Assembly: GCF_000372825.1 (NCBI RefSeq)
Contig: NZ_KB910516.1
Span: forward strand, 2,771,825-2,835,824
Direction of reading: 5' to 3'
Source of the DNA: Methylobacterium sp. 77
GTDB taxonomy: Bacteria > Pseudomonadota > Alphaproteobacteria > Rhizobiales > Beijerinckiaceae
Length of the DNA: 64,000 bases
Shown: in pieces, positions 53,329 to 62,674 of the stretch
Layout of the letters: every line of letters starts with the position of its first letter
Position numbering within the stretch: the first letter of the stretch is position 1
The notes under the pieces: model-generated
What the model was told of the DNA's origin: nothing
The model's database searches: none
What the model saw: the letters and a program-made list of their open reading frames with translations, nothing else
Program-made: the position numbers and the translations under genes

Positions 53329-54759
53329 ATGGCCAAGATCCACCAGACCTTCGTCTGCCAATCCTGCGGCGCCGTCTACAATCGCTGGCGCGGTCGCTGC
53401 GAGGCCTGCAACGGCTGGAACACCATCGTCGAGGAGACGGGGGCGTCGGGCCCGCAGGCGGGGCCGGTCAAGACACGACCCAGCCGGGCACATGGCCGGA
53501 TCTTTCCGCTCGAGGGCCTGACCGGTGAAGCCCGCGAAGCGCCGCGCATCCCCTCCGGCATCGGCGAGCTCGACCGGGTGACCGGAGGCGGCTTCGTGCG
53601 CGGCTCGGTGATCCTGCTCGGTGGCGATCCGGGCATCGGCAAGTCGACCCTGCTGATGCAGGCCACCGCCGCCATGGCGCGAACCGGCGAGCGGGTGGTC
53701 TACATCTCCGGCGAGGAGGCGGTGGCGCAGGTGCGCCTGCGGGCCGAGCGCCTCGGCCTGTCGAGCGCAGCCGTGGATCTGGCCGCCGAGACCAATGTCG
53801 AGGACATCGTCGAGACTCTCAGCCAGGGCCGCCCCCCGGCCCTGGCCATCATCGACTCGATCCAGACCATGTGGACGGAGACGGTGGAATCGGCCCCCGG
53901 TACGGTGACGCAGGTCCGCTCCTCGGCCCAGGCCCTGATCCGTTTCGCCAAGACCACCGGCACGGCGGTGATCCTCGTCGGGCACGTGACGAAGGACGGG
54001 CAGATCGCCGGTCCCCGCGTCGTCGAGCACATGGTCGATGCCGTCGCGTCCTTCGAGGGCGACCAGGGCCATCATTTCCGCATCCTGCGCGCGGTGAAGA
54101 ACCGCTTCGGCCCCACCGACGAGATCGGCGTGTTCGAGATGACCGATCGCGGTCTCGCTGAGGTGCCGAACCCCTCCGCCCTCTTCCTCGCCGGCCGCGA
54201 TCATGCCGCCCCGGGCACGGCCGTGTTCGCCGGCATGGAAGGCACCCGTCCGCTGCTGGTCGAGATCCAGGCACTGGTGGCACCGTCGTCGCTGGGCACG
54301 CCGCGCCGTGCGGTGGTCGGCTGGGACCCCAACCGCCTGTCGATGGTGCTCGCCGTCCTCGAGGCGCATGGCGGCATCCGCCTCGGCACCCACGACGTCT
54401 ATCTCAACGTCGCCGGGGGCCTGCGCATCGGCGAACCGGCGGCCGACCTCGCGGTGGCGGCCGCCCTGGTCTCGTCGCTCTCGGGCGCGGCGCTGCCGGC
54501 CGAGACGGTCTATTTCGGCGAGATCGGCCTCTCCGGCGCGATCCGCCCGGTGGCACAGGCGCCGTCGCGGTTGAAGGAAGCCCTGAAGCTCGGCTTCGCC
54601 AAGGCCGTCACGCCGCAGGGGCGCAACGAGAGCGGCGACGGCTCCCTGCCGACGGAGGCCCTGCGCCATATCGCCGACCTCGTGGCCGGCATCGCCAGCA
54701 ATGCACCGAAACGCGGACGGCCGGAGCGCAATCCGCCGCGCTACGAGGACGACGAGTGA
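53329..54759 (+). CDS. radA: DNA repair protein RadA
   Basis: 476 aa RecA-like branch-migration helicase (Sms). C4 zinc finger CQSCGAVYNRWRGRCEACNGW at the N-terminus (quoted to 21 residues as ends CQSCG...CEACNGW), Walker A GGDPGIGKSTLLM (about residue 98), the RadA-specific KNRFG motif (VKNRFGPTDEIG), and a C-terminal Lon-protease-like domain (NVAGGLRIGEPAADLAVA). Length and motifs are normal. Sits between alr and cvpA. Confidence 0.96.
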   Translation: MAKIHQTFVCQSCGAVYNRWRGRCEACNGWNTIVEETGASGPQAGPVKTRPSRAHGRIFPLEGLTGEAREAPRIPSGIGELDRVTGGGFVRGSVILLGGDPGIGKSTLLMQATAAMARTGERVVYISGEEAVAQVRLRAERLGLSSAAVDLAAETNVEDIVETLSQGRPPALAIIDSIQTMWTETVESAPGTVTQVRSSAQALIRFAKTTGTAVILVGHVTKDGQIAGPRVVEHMVDAVASFEGDQGHHFRILRAVKNRFGPTDEIGVFEMTDRGLAEVPNPSALFLAGRDHAAPGTAVFAGMEGTRPLLVEIQALVAPSSLGTPRRAVVGWDPNRLSMVLAVLEAHGGIRLGTHDVYLNVAGGLRIGEPAADLAVAAALVSSLSGAALPAETVYFGEIGLSGAIRPVAQAPSRLKEALKLGFAKAVTPQGRNESGDGSLPTEALRHIADLVAGIASNAPKRGRPERNPPRYEDDE

Positions 54760-54938
54760 AGCGAGATCGGCAGACCGGCTACGGAGGATCGTGCCGGTCC
54801 TGGTCCGTCCACGATTCAAGTCCCGCGTACCGGAGGGTGACGGCCGAGTTTCCGCACGATATACAGGCGCGGCGGCGAGGGGGAGCCGCACGAGCAGGCC
54901 ATAATCAGCCCCTCTGCCCCGTGCGACCGTAGCGCTCT

Positions 54939-55538
54939 ATGCCGTTTTCCGTTCTCGATCTGGCCGTTCTCGGCATCGTCGTCATTTCGGCCCTGTTGGC
55001 GGCCGTCCGTGGAGCGACGCGCGAGGTTCTCGCCATCGTCGCCTGGGTCGCCGCCGCCGCGGTCGCCTGGAAGCTCTACCCCCTGCTGCTGCCGACGGTG
55101 AGCCAGCACGTCTCCAACGCCACCGTTGCGCTGGTGGCCTCGATCGCCACCATCTTCCTCGGTACGCTGATCGTCGTGTCGATCATCACCGTGAAGGTCT
55201 CCGACATGATCCTCGACTCGCGCATCGGCGCGATCGACCGGTCCCTCGGTTTCGTCTTCGGTGCAGGGCGCGGCTTTCTCATCTGCGTGATCGGCTGGGT
55301 TTTCCTGGCCTGGCTCGTCCAGGGCAAGATGCCGGATTGGGCAGCCCAGGCGCGCACTCGCCCGATGCTCGAAAAGTCGGGAGATGCGCTGGTGGCTCAG
55401 CTGCCGGAAAACCCGGAAGGGTTCCTGAAGCAGCTCAAGAGGCCGAAGGCCGACGCACCGGTGGACCCTGTCGAGCCGGTCGGCGAAGGCGATGCGGCAC
55501 CTGCCCAACGCCGGTCGGAGGCACCGGCTCGGCGCTGA
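54939..55538 (+). CDS. cvpA: CvpA family membrane protein
   Basis: 199 aa, four hydrophobic helices (VLDLAVLGIVVISALLAAVRG with GATREVL; LVASIATIFLGTLIVVSII; GFLICVIGWVFLAWLV). The GxxRG..RE motif after helix 1 is typical of CvpA/colicin V production proteins. C-terminal ~60 residues are polar and charged. Precedes purF, as in many bacteria; CvpA is implicated in envelope homeostasis and the link with purF is purely positional. Confidence 0.9.
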   Translation: MPFSVLDLAVLGIVVISALLAAVRGATREVLAIVAWVAAAAVAWKLYPLLLPTVSQHVSNATVALVASIATIFLGTLIVVSIITVKVSDMILDSRIGAIDRSLGFVFGAGRGFLICVIGWVFLAWLVQGKMPDWAAQARTRPMLEKSGDALVAQLPENPEGFLKQLKRPKADAPVDPVEPVGEGDAAPAQRRSEAPARR

Positions 55539-55717
55539 CCTTCTCACGCAGCGAGTCTGATCTGCGTGGCACGCCGCTTGGTTACGGGACGAAGGCCGAC
55601 TAAATGACGGCTTCTTGCAGTCGGCGGCCGTCGTCGTAAAACGGTCGCACGATGCAAGCCGGTCCGTGGCGATGCCGAACTCGGCAACGGCGGGCAACCT
55701 TAGGATCGCAGAACCAG

Positions 55718-57208
55718 ATGTCAGCACGCAGCGCGAGCGCCCGCCATTCGGTCGACGTGGTGGATGGGCTGGACCGGGACGGAGACACGCTACGCGAGGA
55801 GTGCGGCGTCTTCGGCATCTTCGGCCATCCGGACGCTTCGGCGATCGTGGCACTCGGCCTTCATGCCCTCCAGCATCGAGGCCAGGAAGCGGCGGGCATC
55901 GTCTCGTTCGACGGCCACATCTTCCATTCCGAACGCCGCCCCGGCCTCGTCGGGGACTCGTTCTCCGACCGGTCGACGATCGAGCATCTCGAAGGCTCGG
56001 CCGCCATTGGCCACGTGCGCTACTCGACGACCGGCGGCACGATCCTGCGCAACGTCCAGCCGCTCTTCGCCGAACTCGCCAGCGGCGGCCTCGCGGTGGC
56101 CCATAACGGCAATCTGACCAACGCGCTCTCGATCCGCCGCGATCTCGTCCGTGACGGTGCGATCACGCAGTCGACCTCCGATACCGAGGTGATCCTGCAC
56201 CTCGCGGCCCGCAGCCGCGCGCCGCTCATCGTCGAGCGCTTCACGGAAGCGTTGCGTCAGGTCCAGGGCGCCTATGCCATCGTTGCGCTCACCAACAAGA
56301 AGCTCATCGGCGCCCGCGATCCGCTCGGCATCCGGCCGCTGGTCATCGGCGAGCTCGACGGCCGCTACATCCTCGCCTCCGAAACCTGTGCCCTCGACAT
56401 CATCGGCGCGAAGTTCATCCGCGACGTGGAGAACGGCGAGATCGTCGTCATTTCCGAAGACGGAATCGAGTCGATCCGGTTCGCACCGGCGCAAGCCATG
56501 CGCCCCTGCATCTTCGAGTACATCTACTTCGCCCGGCCGGATTCGGTGGTGAACGGCAAGAGCGTCTATGCCGTCCGCAAGAATATCGGCCACGAGCTCG
56601 CCCGCGAATCCGCCACTGCGGCCGACGTGGTGATCCCCGTGCCGGATTCGGGCGTGCCCGCGGCGCTCGGCTTCGCACAGGAGACCGGACTGCCCTTCGA
56701 GATGGGCATCATCCGCAATCATTATGTCGGGCGCACCTTCATCCAGCCGACGCAATCCGTGCGTGAACTCGGCGTCCGGATGAAACATTCGGCCAACCGC
56801 GCCGTGGTGGAAGGCAAGCGCATCGTCCTCGTCGACGACAGCCTCGTGCGCGGCACCACTTCGGTGAAGATCGTGCGGATGATGCGCGAAGCCGGCGCCA
56901 GGGAAGTGCATTTCCGCATCGCCTCGCCGCCGATCACCTATCCGGATTTCTACGGGATCGACACGCCCGAGCGCGAGAAGCTGCTGGCCGCGACCCACGA
57001 TCTCGAAGGCATGCGCCGCTACATCGGAGCGGATTCCTTGGCCTTCCTCTCGATCGGGGGGCTCTACAAGGCCATGGGCGAGGAGAGCCGGAACGAGGCC
57101 TGCCCGCAATATACCGACCATTGCTTCACCGGCGACTACCCGACCGGCCTGACCGATCTCGCCATCGCCGGTCCGAAGCGCCTCGCGATGCTCGCCGAAG
57201 CGGATTGA
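55718..57208 (+). CDS. purF: Amidophosphoribosyltransferase
   Basis: First committed step of purine synthesis, PRPP + glutamine to phosphoribosylamine. 496 aa; a 28-residue propeptide precedes the catalytic Cys29 (LREECGVFGIFG), which is expected to be exposed by autoprocessing, as in B. subtilis-type PurF. GlnAT motifs (IGHVRYSTTG, AHNGNLTN), PRPP loop IVLVDDSLVRGTTS. The cysteine set in the C-terminus (EACPQYTDHCFTGDYPTG) suggests an Fe-S cluster type. ATG 55718 used; a longer start at 55652 is possible. Confidence 0.95.
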   Translation: MSARSASARHSVDVVDGLDRDGDTLREECGVFGIFGHPDASAIVALGLHALQHRGQEAAGIVSFDGHIFHSERRPGLVGDSFSDRSTIEHLEGSAAIGHVRYSTTGGTILRNVQPLFAELASGGLAVAHNGNLTNALSIRRDLVRDGAITQSTSDTEVILHLAARSRAPLIVERFTEALRQVQGAYAIVALTNKKLIGARDPLGIRPLVIGELDGRYILASETCALDIIGAKFIRDVENGEIVVISEDGIESIRFAPAQAMRPCIFEYIYFARPDSVVNGKSVYAVRKNIGHELARESATAADVVIPVPDSGVPAALGFAQETGLPFEMGIIRNHYVGRTFIQPTQSVRELGVRMKHSANRAVVEGKRIVLVDDSLVRGTTSVKIVRMMREAGAREVHFRIASPPITYPDFYGIDTPEREKLLAATHDLEGMRRYIGADSLAFLSIGGLYKAMGEESRNEACPQYTDHCFTGDYPTGLTDLAIAGPKRLAMLAEAD

Positions 57209-57216
57209 TCCGACGC

Positions 57217-57960
57217 ATGACGACGAAGCCTCTCGACGGCCGCATCGCCCTGGTCACCGGCTGCTCGCGCGGCATCGGCCGCGCGGCGGCCCTGGCCCTG
57301 GCCGAGGCCGGAGCCCACATCATCGCCGTCGCCAGGACGCAAGGGGCGCTGGAGGAACTCGACGACGCGATCCGGATCGCCGGATCGAGCGCGACCCTCG
57401 TCCCCCTCGACCTCACCGATTTCGACGCGATCGACCGGCTGGGCCTGAGCATCCACGAGCGTTGGAAGAAGCTCGACGTGGTGGTGGGCAATGCCGGCAT
57501 CCTCGGCAACCTGACCCCGCTGGGCCACGTGACGCCCAAGACCTGGGCCCAGGTGATGGACATCAACGTCACCGCCAATTGGCGCCTGCTGCGCTCGGTC
57601 GACCCTCTGCTGCGGATGTCGGATGCCGGCCGCGCGATCTTCGTCACCTCCGGTGCCGCGCAGAAATGCCGTGCCTATTGGGGACCGTATTCGGTCTCGA
57701 AGGCGGCGCTCGACGCCCTGGTGCGCACCTATGCCGCCGAGACCGAGACCACGCCGATCAAGGCGATGCTCCTGAACCCCGGCCCCTTGCGCACCTCGAT
57801 GCGCAAGGCGGCGATGCCGGGCGAGGACGAGACGATCCTCAAGACCCCGGACGACCTCGCGCCGCATTTCGTGCGCCTCGCCAGCCCGGACTGGGATCAG
57901 TCGGGCCGAATCTACGACTTCCCCAGCGACCGCGTGCTCACGCCGCAGATGGCGGCTTAG
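57217..57960 (+). CDS. SDR family oxidoreductase
   Basis: 247 aa classical short-chain dehydrogenase. NAD(P) motif TGCSRGIGRAAALALAEAG (residues about 13-31), NAG at about 90 (VVGNAGILG), catalytic Ser in VTSGAAQ and YxxxK as YSVSK (WGPYSVSKAALDAL). Starts 8 nt after purF. Substrate is not predictable. Orthologues next to purF are frequent in Methylobacterium and relatives, so it may be a housekeeping reductase. Confidence 0.88.
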   Translation: MTTKPLDGRIALVTGCSRGIGRAAALALAEAGAHIIAVARTQGALEELDDAIRIAGSSATLVPLDLTDFDAIDRLGLSIHERWKKLDVVVGNAGILGNLTPLGHVTPKTWAQVMDINVTANWRLLRSVDPLLRMSDAGRAIFVTSGAAQKCRAYWGPYSVSKAALDALVRTYAAETETTPIKAMLLNPGPLRTSMRKAAMPGEDETILKTPDDLAPHFVRLASPDWDQSGRIYDFPSDRVLTPQMAA

Positions 57961-58073
57961 AGCGCCGCCATCGTCCCGTTCCTCACCCCGTCCCGAGGTT
58001 CCGACGCGAAGCGCGGGCCTCGAAGGATCAGGTGGTGGGGTGGGTCGACCGACATCATCCACAAGGGCCGACC

Positions 58074-58481
58074 ATGATCGACGTTCGCTGCATCTGCGCC
58101 ATCGGCCTGCGTGGCCAGCTGGGCCTCAACGGACATCTGCCCTGGGAGGGCAACACCGATCCCCTCTTCGTCGAGGACGTGACGCGGTTCTTCGCATTGA
58201 CCATGGGGCATGTGCTGATCGCGGGGCCGAAGACCGTGGCCTCCGTGCCGGACTTCGCGTTCAAGGACCGGACCATCGACGTCATCCGCAGCCACGAGGA
58301 TCCGGAAGAGGTGCTCAAGCGCTATCCCGGCCGGCGCATCTTCGTCGGCGGCGGCATCACCGTCTGGAACGTCTACGCGAAGTACATCCAGAACTGGGAC
58401 GTCACCCGCCTCCCCTATGACGGCGAGGCCGACCGCTGGTTCGATCCGGCCTGGCTCGTGGGCGGCGCTCTGCGGAGCTGA
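58074..58481 (+). CDS. dmrA: Dihydromethanopterin reductase (DHFR-like DmrA)
   Basis: 135 aa, NAD(P)H-dependent reductase with a short DHFR fold. DHFR landmarks: GLNGHLPW (E. coli NxxPW loop), the catalytic acidic Asp in VEDVTRFFALT, GHVLIAGPKTVAS (equivalent of GRxTWES, degraded), RRIFVGGGITVW. The chain is ~20-25 residues shorter than folA proteins and ends without the last DHFR strands. In Methylobacterium, a protein of this size (about 15 kDa, related to DHFR) is DmrA, which reduces dihydromethanopterin to H4MPT for formaldehyde oxidation; I assign it from memory of size and family. Alternative: a divergent folA. Confidence 0.72.
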   Translation: MIDVRCICAIGLRGQLGLNGHLPWEGNTDPLFVEDVTRFFALTMGHVLIAGPKTVASVPDFAFKDRTIDVIRSHEDPEEVLKRYPGRRIFVGGGITVWNVYAKYIQNWDVTRLPYDGEADRWFDPAWLVGGALRS

Positions 58482-58591
58482 TACCGGACCTCTATGAACC
58501 TAACCTATGCGGCAGGCTCATCGAGACTGGGTAGGAGGAGCAACGACCCTCGGCTTCGGGAGTTGAGGGAAGTCGCTCGCAGGAAGATTGC

Positions 58592-59716
58592 ATGACCGCC
58601 CACAGCTACCGTTTCGGCATCGAGGAAGAGTACTTCCTGGCCGATGCCGAAACGCGAGGGACGCCGCGGCGGTCGGTGAAGCCGTTCCACACGGAGGCCT
58701 CCGAGCGTCTGCCCGAGATCGGGCGCGAGATGCTGCAATGTCAGGTGGAGGTCTGCACCCCGCCCTCCACCGATTTCAGCGAGGCGCGAACGGTCCTGGC
58801 CGGGCAGCGCGAGGCCCTCGGCAGGCTCGCCAGGAAACACGAATTGCTGGTCTTTGCCGCCGGCACGCATCCGGTCGCCGACTGGGCTCGGCAATTGCCC
58901 ACGAAAGGCGAGCGCTATCGCGGCATCCTCCGGGATGTGGGCCTTGCCGGACGGCGCAGCCTGATCTGCGGCATGCATGTCCATGTGGAGGTGCCCGACC
59001 CGGAGGCCCGCATCGACCTGATGAACCGGCTGCTGCCGTTCCAGCCCCTGCTGTTCGCGCTCTCGGCCTCGTCTCCGTTCTGGCAGGGCAAGCCGACGGG
59101 CCTCACCGCCTACCGCCTCAGTGCCTTCGGCGAGTTGCCGAGGACGGGTCTGCCGCAGCTCTTCTCCGGCCCCGAGGCCTATGAGCGCTACCTGCGGATC
59201 ATGACCAGGGCCGGCTCGATCCAGGATGCGAGCTTCCTGTGGTGGTCCCTGCGCCCGTCGATCAAGTTCCCGACGCTGGAACTGCGCGTGGCCGATTCCT
59301 GCACCCGGCTGGAGGATGCGCTCACCGTGGCGGCGCTCTTCCGCTGCCTCGTGCGCTGCGTCATCCGTCTGCCGGAGCTCAATGCCGATCTCGACGGCGT
59401 CTCGCGGGCGCTGGCCGAGGAGAACCTCTGGCGCGCACAGCGCAGCGGCACGGAAGCCGAGATGATCGACGAGGCCAGCGAGGACGCCCTCCCCTTCGCC
59501 GACGCCCTCGACAAGGTTCTGGCCCTCCTCGACCCGGACGCCGACGCCCTCGGCTGTGGCGAGGAAGTCGAGCGGGCACGAACCATCCTGGCCGAGGGTA
59601 CCAGCGCCGACCGGCAGATCGCGGTGTTCGAAGCCGCCCGCGAGAACGGGCGCACCAATCGCCAGGGACTGGACGACGTGGTGGATTGGCTCAGCGAAAC
59701 CACCTGCGGGTCGTAG
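58592..59716 (+). CDS. Carboxylate-amine ligase, YbdK/GCS2 family
   Basis: 374 aa glutamate-cysteine-ligase-type enzyme (GCS2). ATP-grasp-like features: FGIEEEYFLADAETRGTP at the N-terminus (Glu cluster EEEYFL), VEVCTPPSTDFSEARTV, CGMHVHVEVPDPEARIDLMN, and FPTLELRVADSCTRLEDAL. This family makes gamma-glutamyl-type bonds; YbdK has weak glutamate-cysteine ligase activity. Substrate unresolved. Isolated gene; the preceding spacer contains GGAGG-type bases but no clear operon partner. Confidence 0.88.
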   Translation: MTAHSYRFGIEEEYFLADAETRGTPRRSVKPFHTEASERLPEIGREMLQCQVEVCTPPSTDFSEARTVLAGQREALGRLARKHELLVFAAGTHPVADWARQLPTKGERYRGILRDVGLAGRRSLICGMHVHVEVPDPEARIDLMNRLLPFQPLLFALSASSPFWQGKPTGLTAYRLSAFGELPRTGLPQLFSGPEAYERYLRIMTRAGSIQDASFLWWSLRPSIKFPTLELRVADSCTRLEDALTVAALFRCLVRCVIRLPELNADLDGVSRALAEENLWRAQRSGTEAEMIDEASEDALPFADALDKVLALLDPDADALGCGEEVERARTILAEGTSADRQIAVFEAARENGRTNRQGLDDVVDWLSETTCGS

Positions 59717-59719
59717 GGC

Positions 59720-61078
59720 TCAGCCCTTATTCTCCTTGTCGAACGGGTTCTTCGACGTCCGGAGCGAGAGCCGGATCGGCACGCCGGGCAGGTCGAAGGC
59801 TTCGCGCAGGTTGTTGACGAGGTAGCGCGTGTAGGATTTCGGCAGGCCGTCGAGCTGGTTGCCGAACAGGGCGAAGTGCGGCGGGCGGCTCTTCACCTGG
59901 GTGGCATAGCGGATCTTGATGCGGCGGCCGGCCACCGCCGGAGGCGGGTTGCGCTGGGTCGCGGCACTCAGCCAATCGTTGATCTTCGAGGTGGAGACGC
60001 GGCGGTTCCAGACCTCGAAGGTCTCGGTCACGGCCTTCATCAGTGCATCGATGCCGTCGCCGGCGAGCCCCGAGAGCGGCACCACGGAGACGCCGCGAAC
60101 CTGCGGCAGCAGGCGGGTGCAATCCTCGCGCAGCTTCTTCAGCAGGCCGGGCTGATCCGCCACCAGATCCCACTTGTTGAGGCCGATGACCACCGCCCTG
60201 CCCTCGCTCTCGATGAGATCGATGATGGTCAGGTCCTGCTTCTCGAACGGGATCGTCGCGTCGAGGAGCACCACCACCACTTCGGCGAAGCGCACGGCGC
60301 GCAGGCCATCCGACACAGCGAGCTTTTCCAGCTTGTCGTCGATGCGCGCCTTGCGGCGCATGCCGGCGGTGTCGTGGAGCTTGATGCGGCGGCCGCGCCA
60401 TTCCCAGTCGAGGGAGATCGAATCACGCGTGATACCGGCCTCGGGACCGACGAGCAGGCGCTCCTCGCCGAGCATCCGGTTGATCAGGGTCGACTTGCCG
60501 GCATTGGGGCGGCCGACGATGGCGACCTTCAGCGAGCGGTTCGACGGATCGTCGTCGTATTCCTCGTCCTCGTCGTCGAGCTTGGGCAGAGCTTCGATGA
60601 GCGCATCGTGCAGCTCGCCGATGCCCTCGCCGTGTTCGGCCGAGAACGGGATCGGGTCGCCGAGGCCGAGCGAGAACGCCTCGTAGGCGCCCGAGAGGCC
60701 GGTGCCGCCCTCCGCCTTGTTGGCGATGAGCACCACGGGGCAACCGGCACGGCGAACGAGTTCGGCGAAGGGCTGATCGGCGGGCAGGATGCCGGCGCGG
60801 GCGTCGATGACGAACAGCACCACGTCGGCCTCGAGAATCGCGGTCTCGGTCTGCGCACGCATGCGGCCGAGCAGCGAATCCGCGTCGGCCTGTTCGAGGC
60901 CCGCGGTATCGATGACGCGAAACACCAATCCGCCGAAGTTGACGTCGCCCTCGCGCCGGTCGCGGGTCACGCCGGGGCGGTCATCCACGAGGGCGAGCTT
61001 CTTGCCCACCAGACGGTTGAAGAGGGTCGACTTGCCGACATTCGGCCGTCCGACGATAGCGACGGTCGGCATGTCCAT
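59720..61078 (-). CDS. der: GTPase Der (EngA)
   Basis: Double-GTPase ribosome assembly factor. 452 aa. Two G domains: [20 protein letters not shown] (residues about 10-30, ends quoted) and [14 protein letters not shown] (about 190); between them an acidic linker ([13 protein letters not shown]); C-terminal KH-like domain. Signature DRPGVTRD and second G3 [11 protein letters not shown]. Starts 65 nt downstream of the YfgM-like gene. Confidence 0.97.
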   Translation of the reverse strand: MDMPTVAIVGRPNVGKSTLFNRLVGKKLALVDDRPGVTRDRREGDVNFGGLVFRVIDTAGLEQADADSLLGRMRAQTETAILEADVVLFVIDARAGILPADQPFAELVRRAGCPVVLIANKAEGGTGLSGAYEAFSLGLGDPIPFSAEHGEGIGELHDALIEALPKLDDEDEEYDDDPSNRSLKVAIVGRPNAGKSTLINRMLGEERLLVGPEAGITRDSISLDWEWRGRRIKLHDTAGMRRKARIDDKLEKLAVSDGLRAVRFAEVVVVLLDATIPFEKQDLTIIDLIESEGRAVVIGLNKWDLVADQPGLLKKLREDCTRLLPQVRGVSVVPLSGLAGDGIDALMKAVTETFEVWNRRVSTSKINDWLSAATQRNPPPAVAGRRIKIRYATQVKSRPPHFALFGNQLDGLPKSYTRYLVNNLREAFDLPGVPIRLSLRTSKNPFDKENKG

Positions 61079-61143
61079 GGTGGTCTCGATTCAGTCGTCG
61101 TACAAAGAAAATTCGTCGTGCAGGCGGCGTGCCGGAAGTCGGC

Positions 61144-61857
61144 TCAGCGCGTCACGGGCGGGGGTGCGGCGGGCTCGGCCGCAGGCGCAGCGGTCACGGT
61201 GACCGGGCCGCCGGCGACGAGGGCGGCATAGACTTCGATGCGCTGGCGCAGGTTCGCCGGCGTCTGCGGATCGGCGATGATCTGGTCGAACCAGCGCCCG
61301 GCCGCATCGTACTCGCCGCGCTTCAGCGCCACGAGGCCCAGCATCTCGCGGGCGGTGTGGCGGAACGCGCCGGTCGGCGCAGCGAGGCCCTGAAGGCTGG
61401 CGAGCGCCGGATCGGGGTTCGGCTGGTCGAGGCGGATCAACGCTGAGCGGAGGCGGGCTAGGTCGCGCAGGCCGTCATTGAGCTTCGTATCGGCGGCGAG
61501 CGCATCGTACTCGGTCGCACCGGCGGAAGGATCGCGTTTGGCGGTCTCGGTGGCCGAGCGGAAGCGGGCCAGCATCCGGTAGCCGCCCGGGGCATCGCCC
61601 TCCAGCGCCTCGAAAGCCTTGTCGGCCTCCAGGCTCTTGCCGTCCTTGGCGAGGCGGTTGGCGGCTTCGAACTTCTCGGAAGCCGCTTCCGCGCGCATCC
61701 GCTGGTCGTGCTGCCAATAGCGATAGCCGCCGACGCCGGCCACGACGAGAATCGCCACGGCGATGATCAGGCCGCTATAGCGCTTCCAGATCTGGGCGAC
61801 CTGATCGCGGCGATAGTCTTCGTTGACCTCGCGGATGAACTCGTTGTTCTCGGCCAT
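61144..61857 (-). CDS. YfgM-like TPR membrane protein
   Basis: 237 aa. N-terminal cytosolic stretch (MAENNEFIREVNEDYRRDQ), one TM helix (GLIIAVAILVVAGVGGYRYW, about 29-48), then a periplasmic TPR-like domain rich in Ala. Matches the YfgM/DUF2133 family, an ancillary subunit of the SecYEG translocon and periplasmic chaperone network. In many genomes bamB lies between this gene and der; here der follows directly, so BamB would have to be elsewhere or absent. Confidence 0.85.
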   Translation of the reverse strand: MAENNEFIREVNEDYRRDQVAQIWKRYSGLIIAVAILVVAGVGGYRYWQHDQRMRAEAASEKFEAANRLAKDGKSLEADKAFEALEGDAPGGYRMLARFRSATETAKRDPSAGATEYDALAADTKLNDGLRDLARLRSALIRLDQPNPDPALASLQGLAAPTGAFRHTAREMLGLVALKRGEYDAAGRWFDQIIADPQTPANLRQRIEVYAALVAGGPVTVTAAPAAEPAAPPPVTR

Positions 61858-61960
61858 GTCGTCTCACGCCGACCGCGATACGATCGACGGCCTTGAGGAA
61901 AAGCAAGCCCGGCGCCTAGCACAGCCCGGCCGGCTTGGCGACTGGCACGTGCGACAGGCC

Positions 61961-62566
61961 TCAGGCCTGGCCCGGCCAAGCAGCCACGCCGATGAGGAGC
62001 GGATGTAGATATTTCGCGAAGGCGAACCAGACGACGAAGCCGACGATCACCGCGATCGCATCGTTGCGCCAGCCGGCCGGCTGCGCGACCACGCCGTGCT
62101 GGGCCGCCACGGCACCCGCCGAGCGGGCCCGACGCTTGGCGCTGATACGTGCGATGACCGCCCAGGCGAGGAAGCTGCCGAACAGCAGGATCGAGCCGAG
62201 ATCGCCGTTGGCGAGAAGGTGGGCCGTCGCCCAGATCTTCACCGCGAGCAGCATCGGGTGCTTGGCCCGTGCCCGGATGTGGCCGGGTAGGAACGCGGAC
62301 GCCATGGCGATGAAGGCGAGGAGCGTGAGCAACAGCGCGAGATGACGCGTCCAGACCGGCGGGTTCCACACCTCGATATAGCCATGGGCGCGGTATTGGC
62401 CGAACCCGTAGGCGATGAGGACGATGCCGAGCACCGACAGGAGGGTATAGCCGAGCTTGTACCGGCTCTCGCCCACCTCATCGATGACGCCGGCGCGCTT
62501 GGCCCTCAGCATGGAGAAGGCGTGCGTGCCGAGGAACAGCACGAGGCCGAGGATCAGGATGAGCAT
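61961..62566 (-). CDS. NnrU family membrane protein
   Basis: 201 aa from ATG 62566 (MLILILGLVLFLGTHAFS). Five to six helices with the family features LVLFLGTHAFSMLRAKR and LPGHIRARAKHPMLLAVKIWATAHLLANGDLGSILLFGSFLAW (ends quoted). NnrU proteins are associated with denitrification regulation in Rhizobium-type bacteria and are related to isoprenylcysteine methyltransferases (NnrU/NnuR fold), but there are no nitrite/NO reductase genes here, so denitrification is not implied. Confidence 0.88.
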   Translation of the reverse strand: MLILILGLVLFLGTHAFSMLRAKRAGVIDEVGESRYKLGYTLLSVLGIVLIAYGFGQYRAHGYIEVWNPPVWTRHLALLLTLLAFIAMASAFLPGHIRARAKHPMLLAVKIWATAHLLANGDLGSILLFGSFLAWAVIARISAKRRARSAGAVAAQHGVVAQPAGWRNDAIAVIVGFVVWFAFAKYLHPLLIGVAAWPGQA

Positions 62567-62674
62567 GAAGGGCCTTCGAATCGTGCCTGTGGATCGATGG
62601 AGCCTATCCAGGCCGGGTGAAGCAGACTGTAATGGTTCAAAACCCAAACTCGGACGGATGTCCAGGCTCACCCG

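Noticed and set aside
52411..54891. 826-aa open frame on the minus strand opposite alr and radA
   Set aside because: Antisense shadow produced by high GC3 in the real genes; no family motifs, no ribosome site, low-complexity His/Arg/Asp composition.
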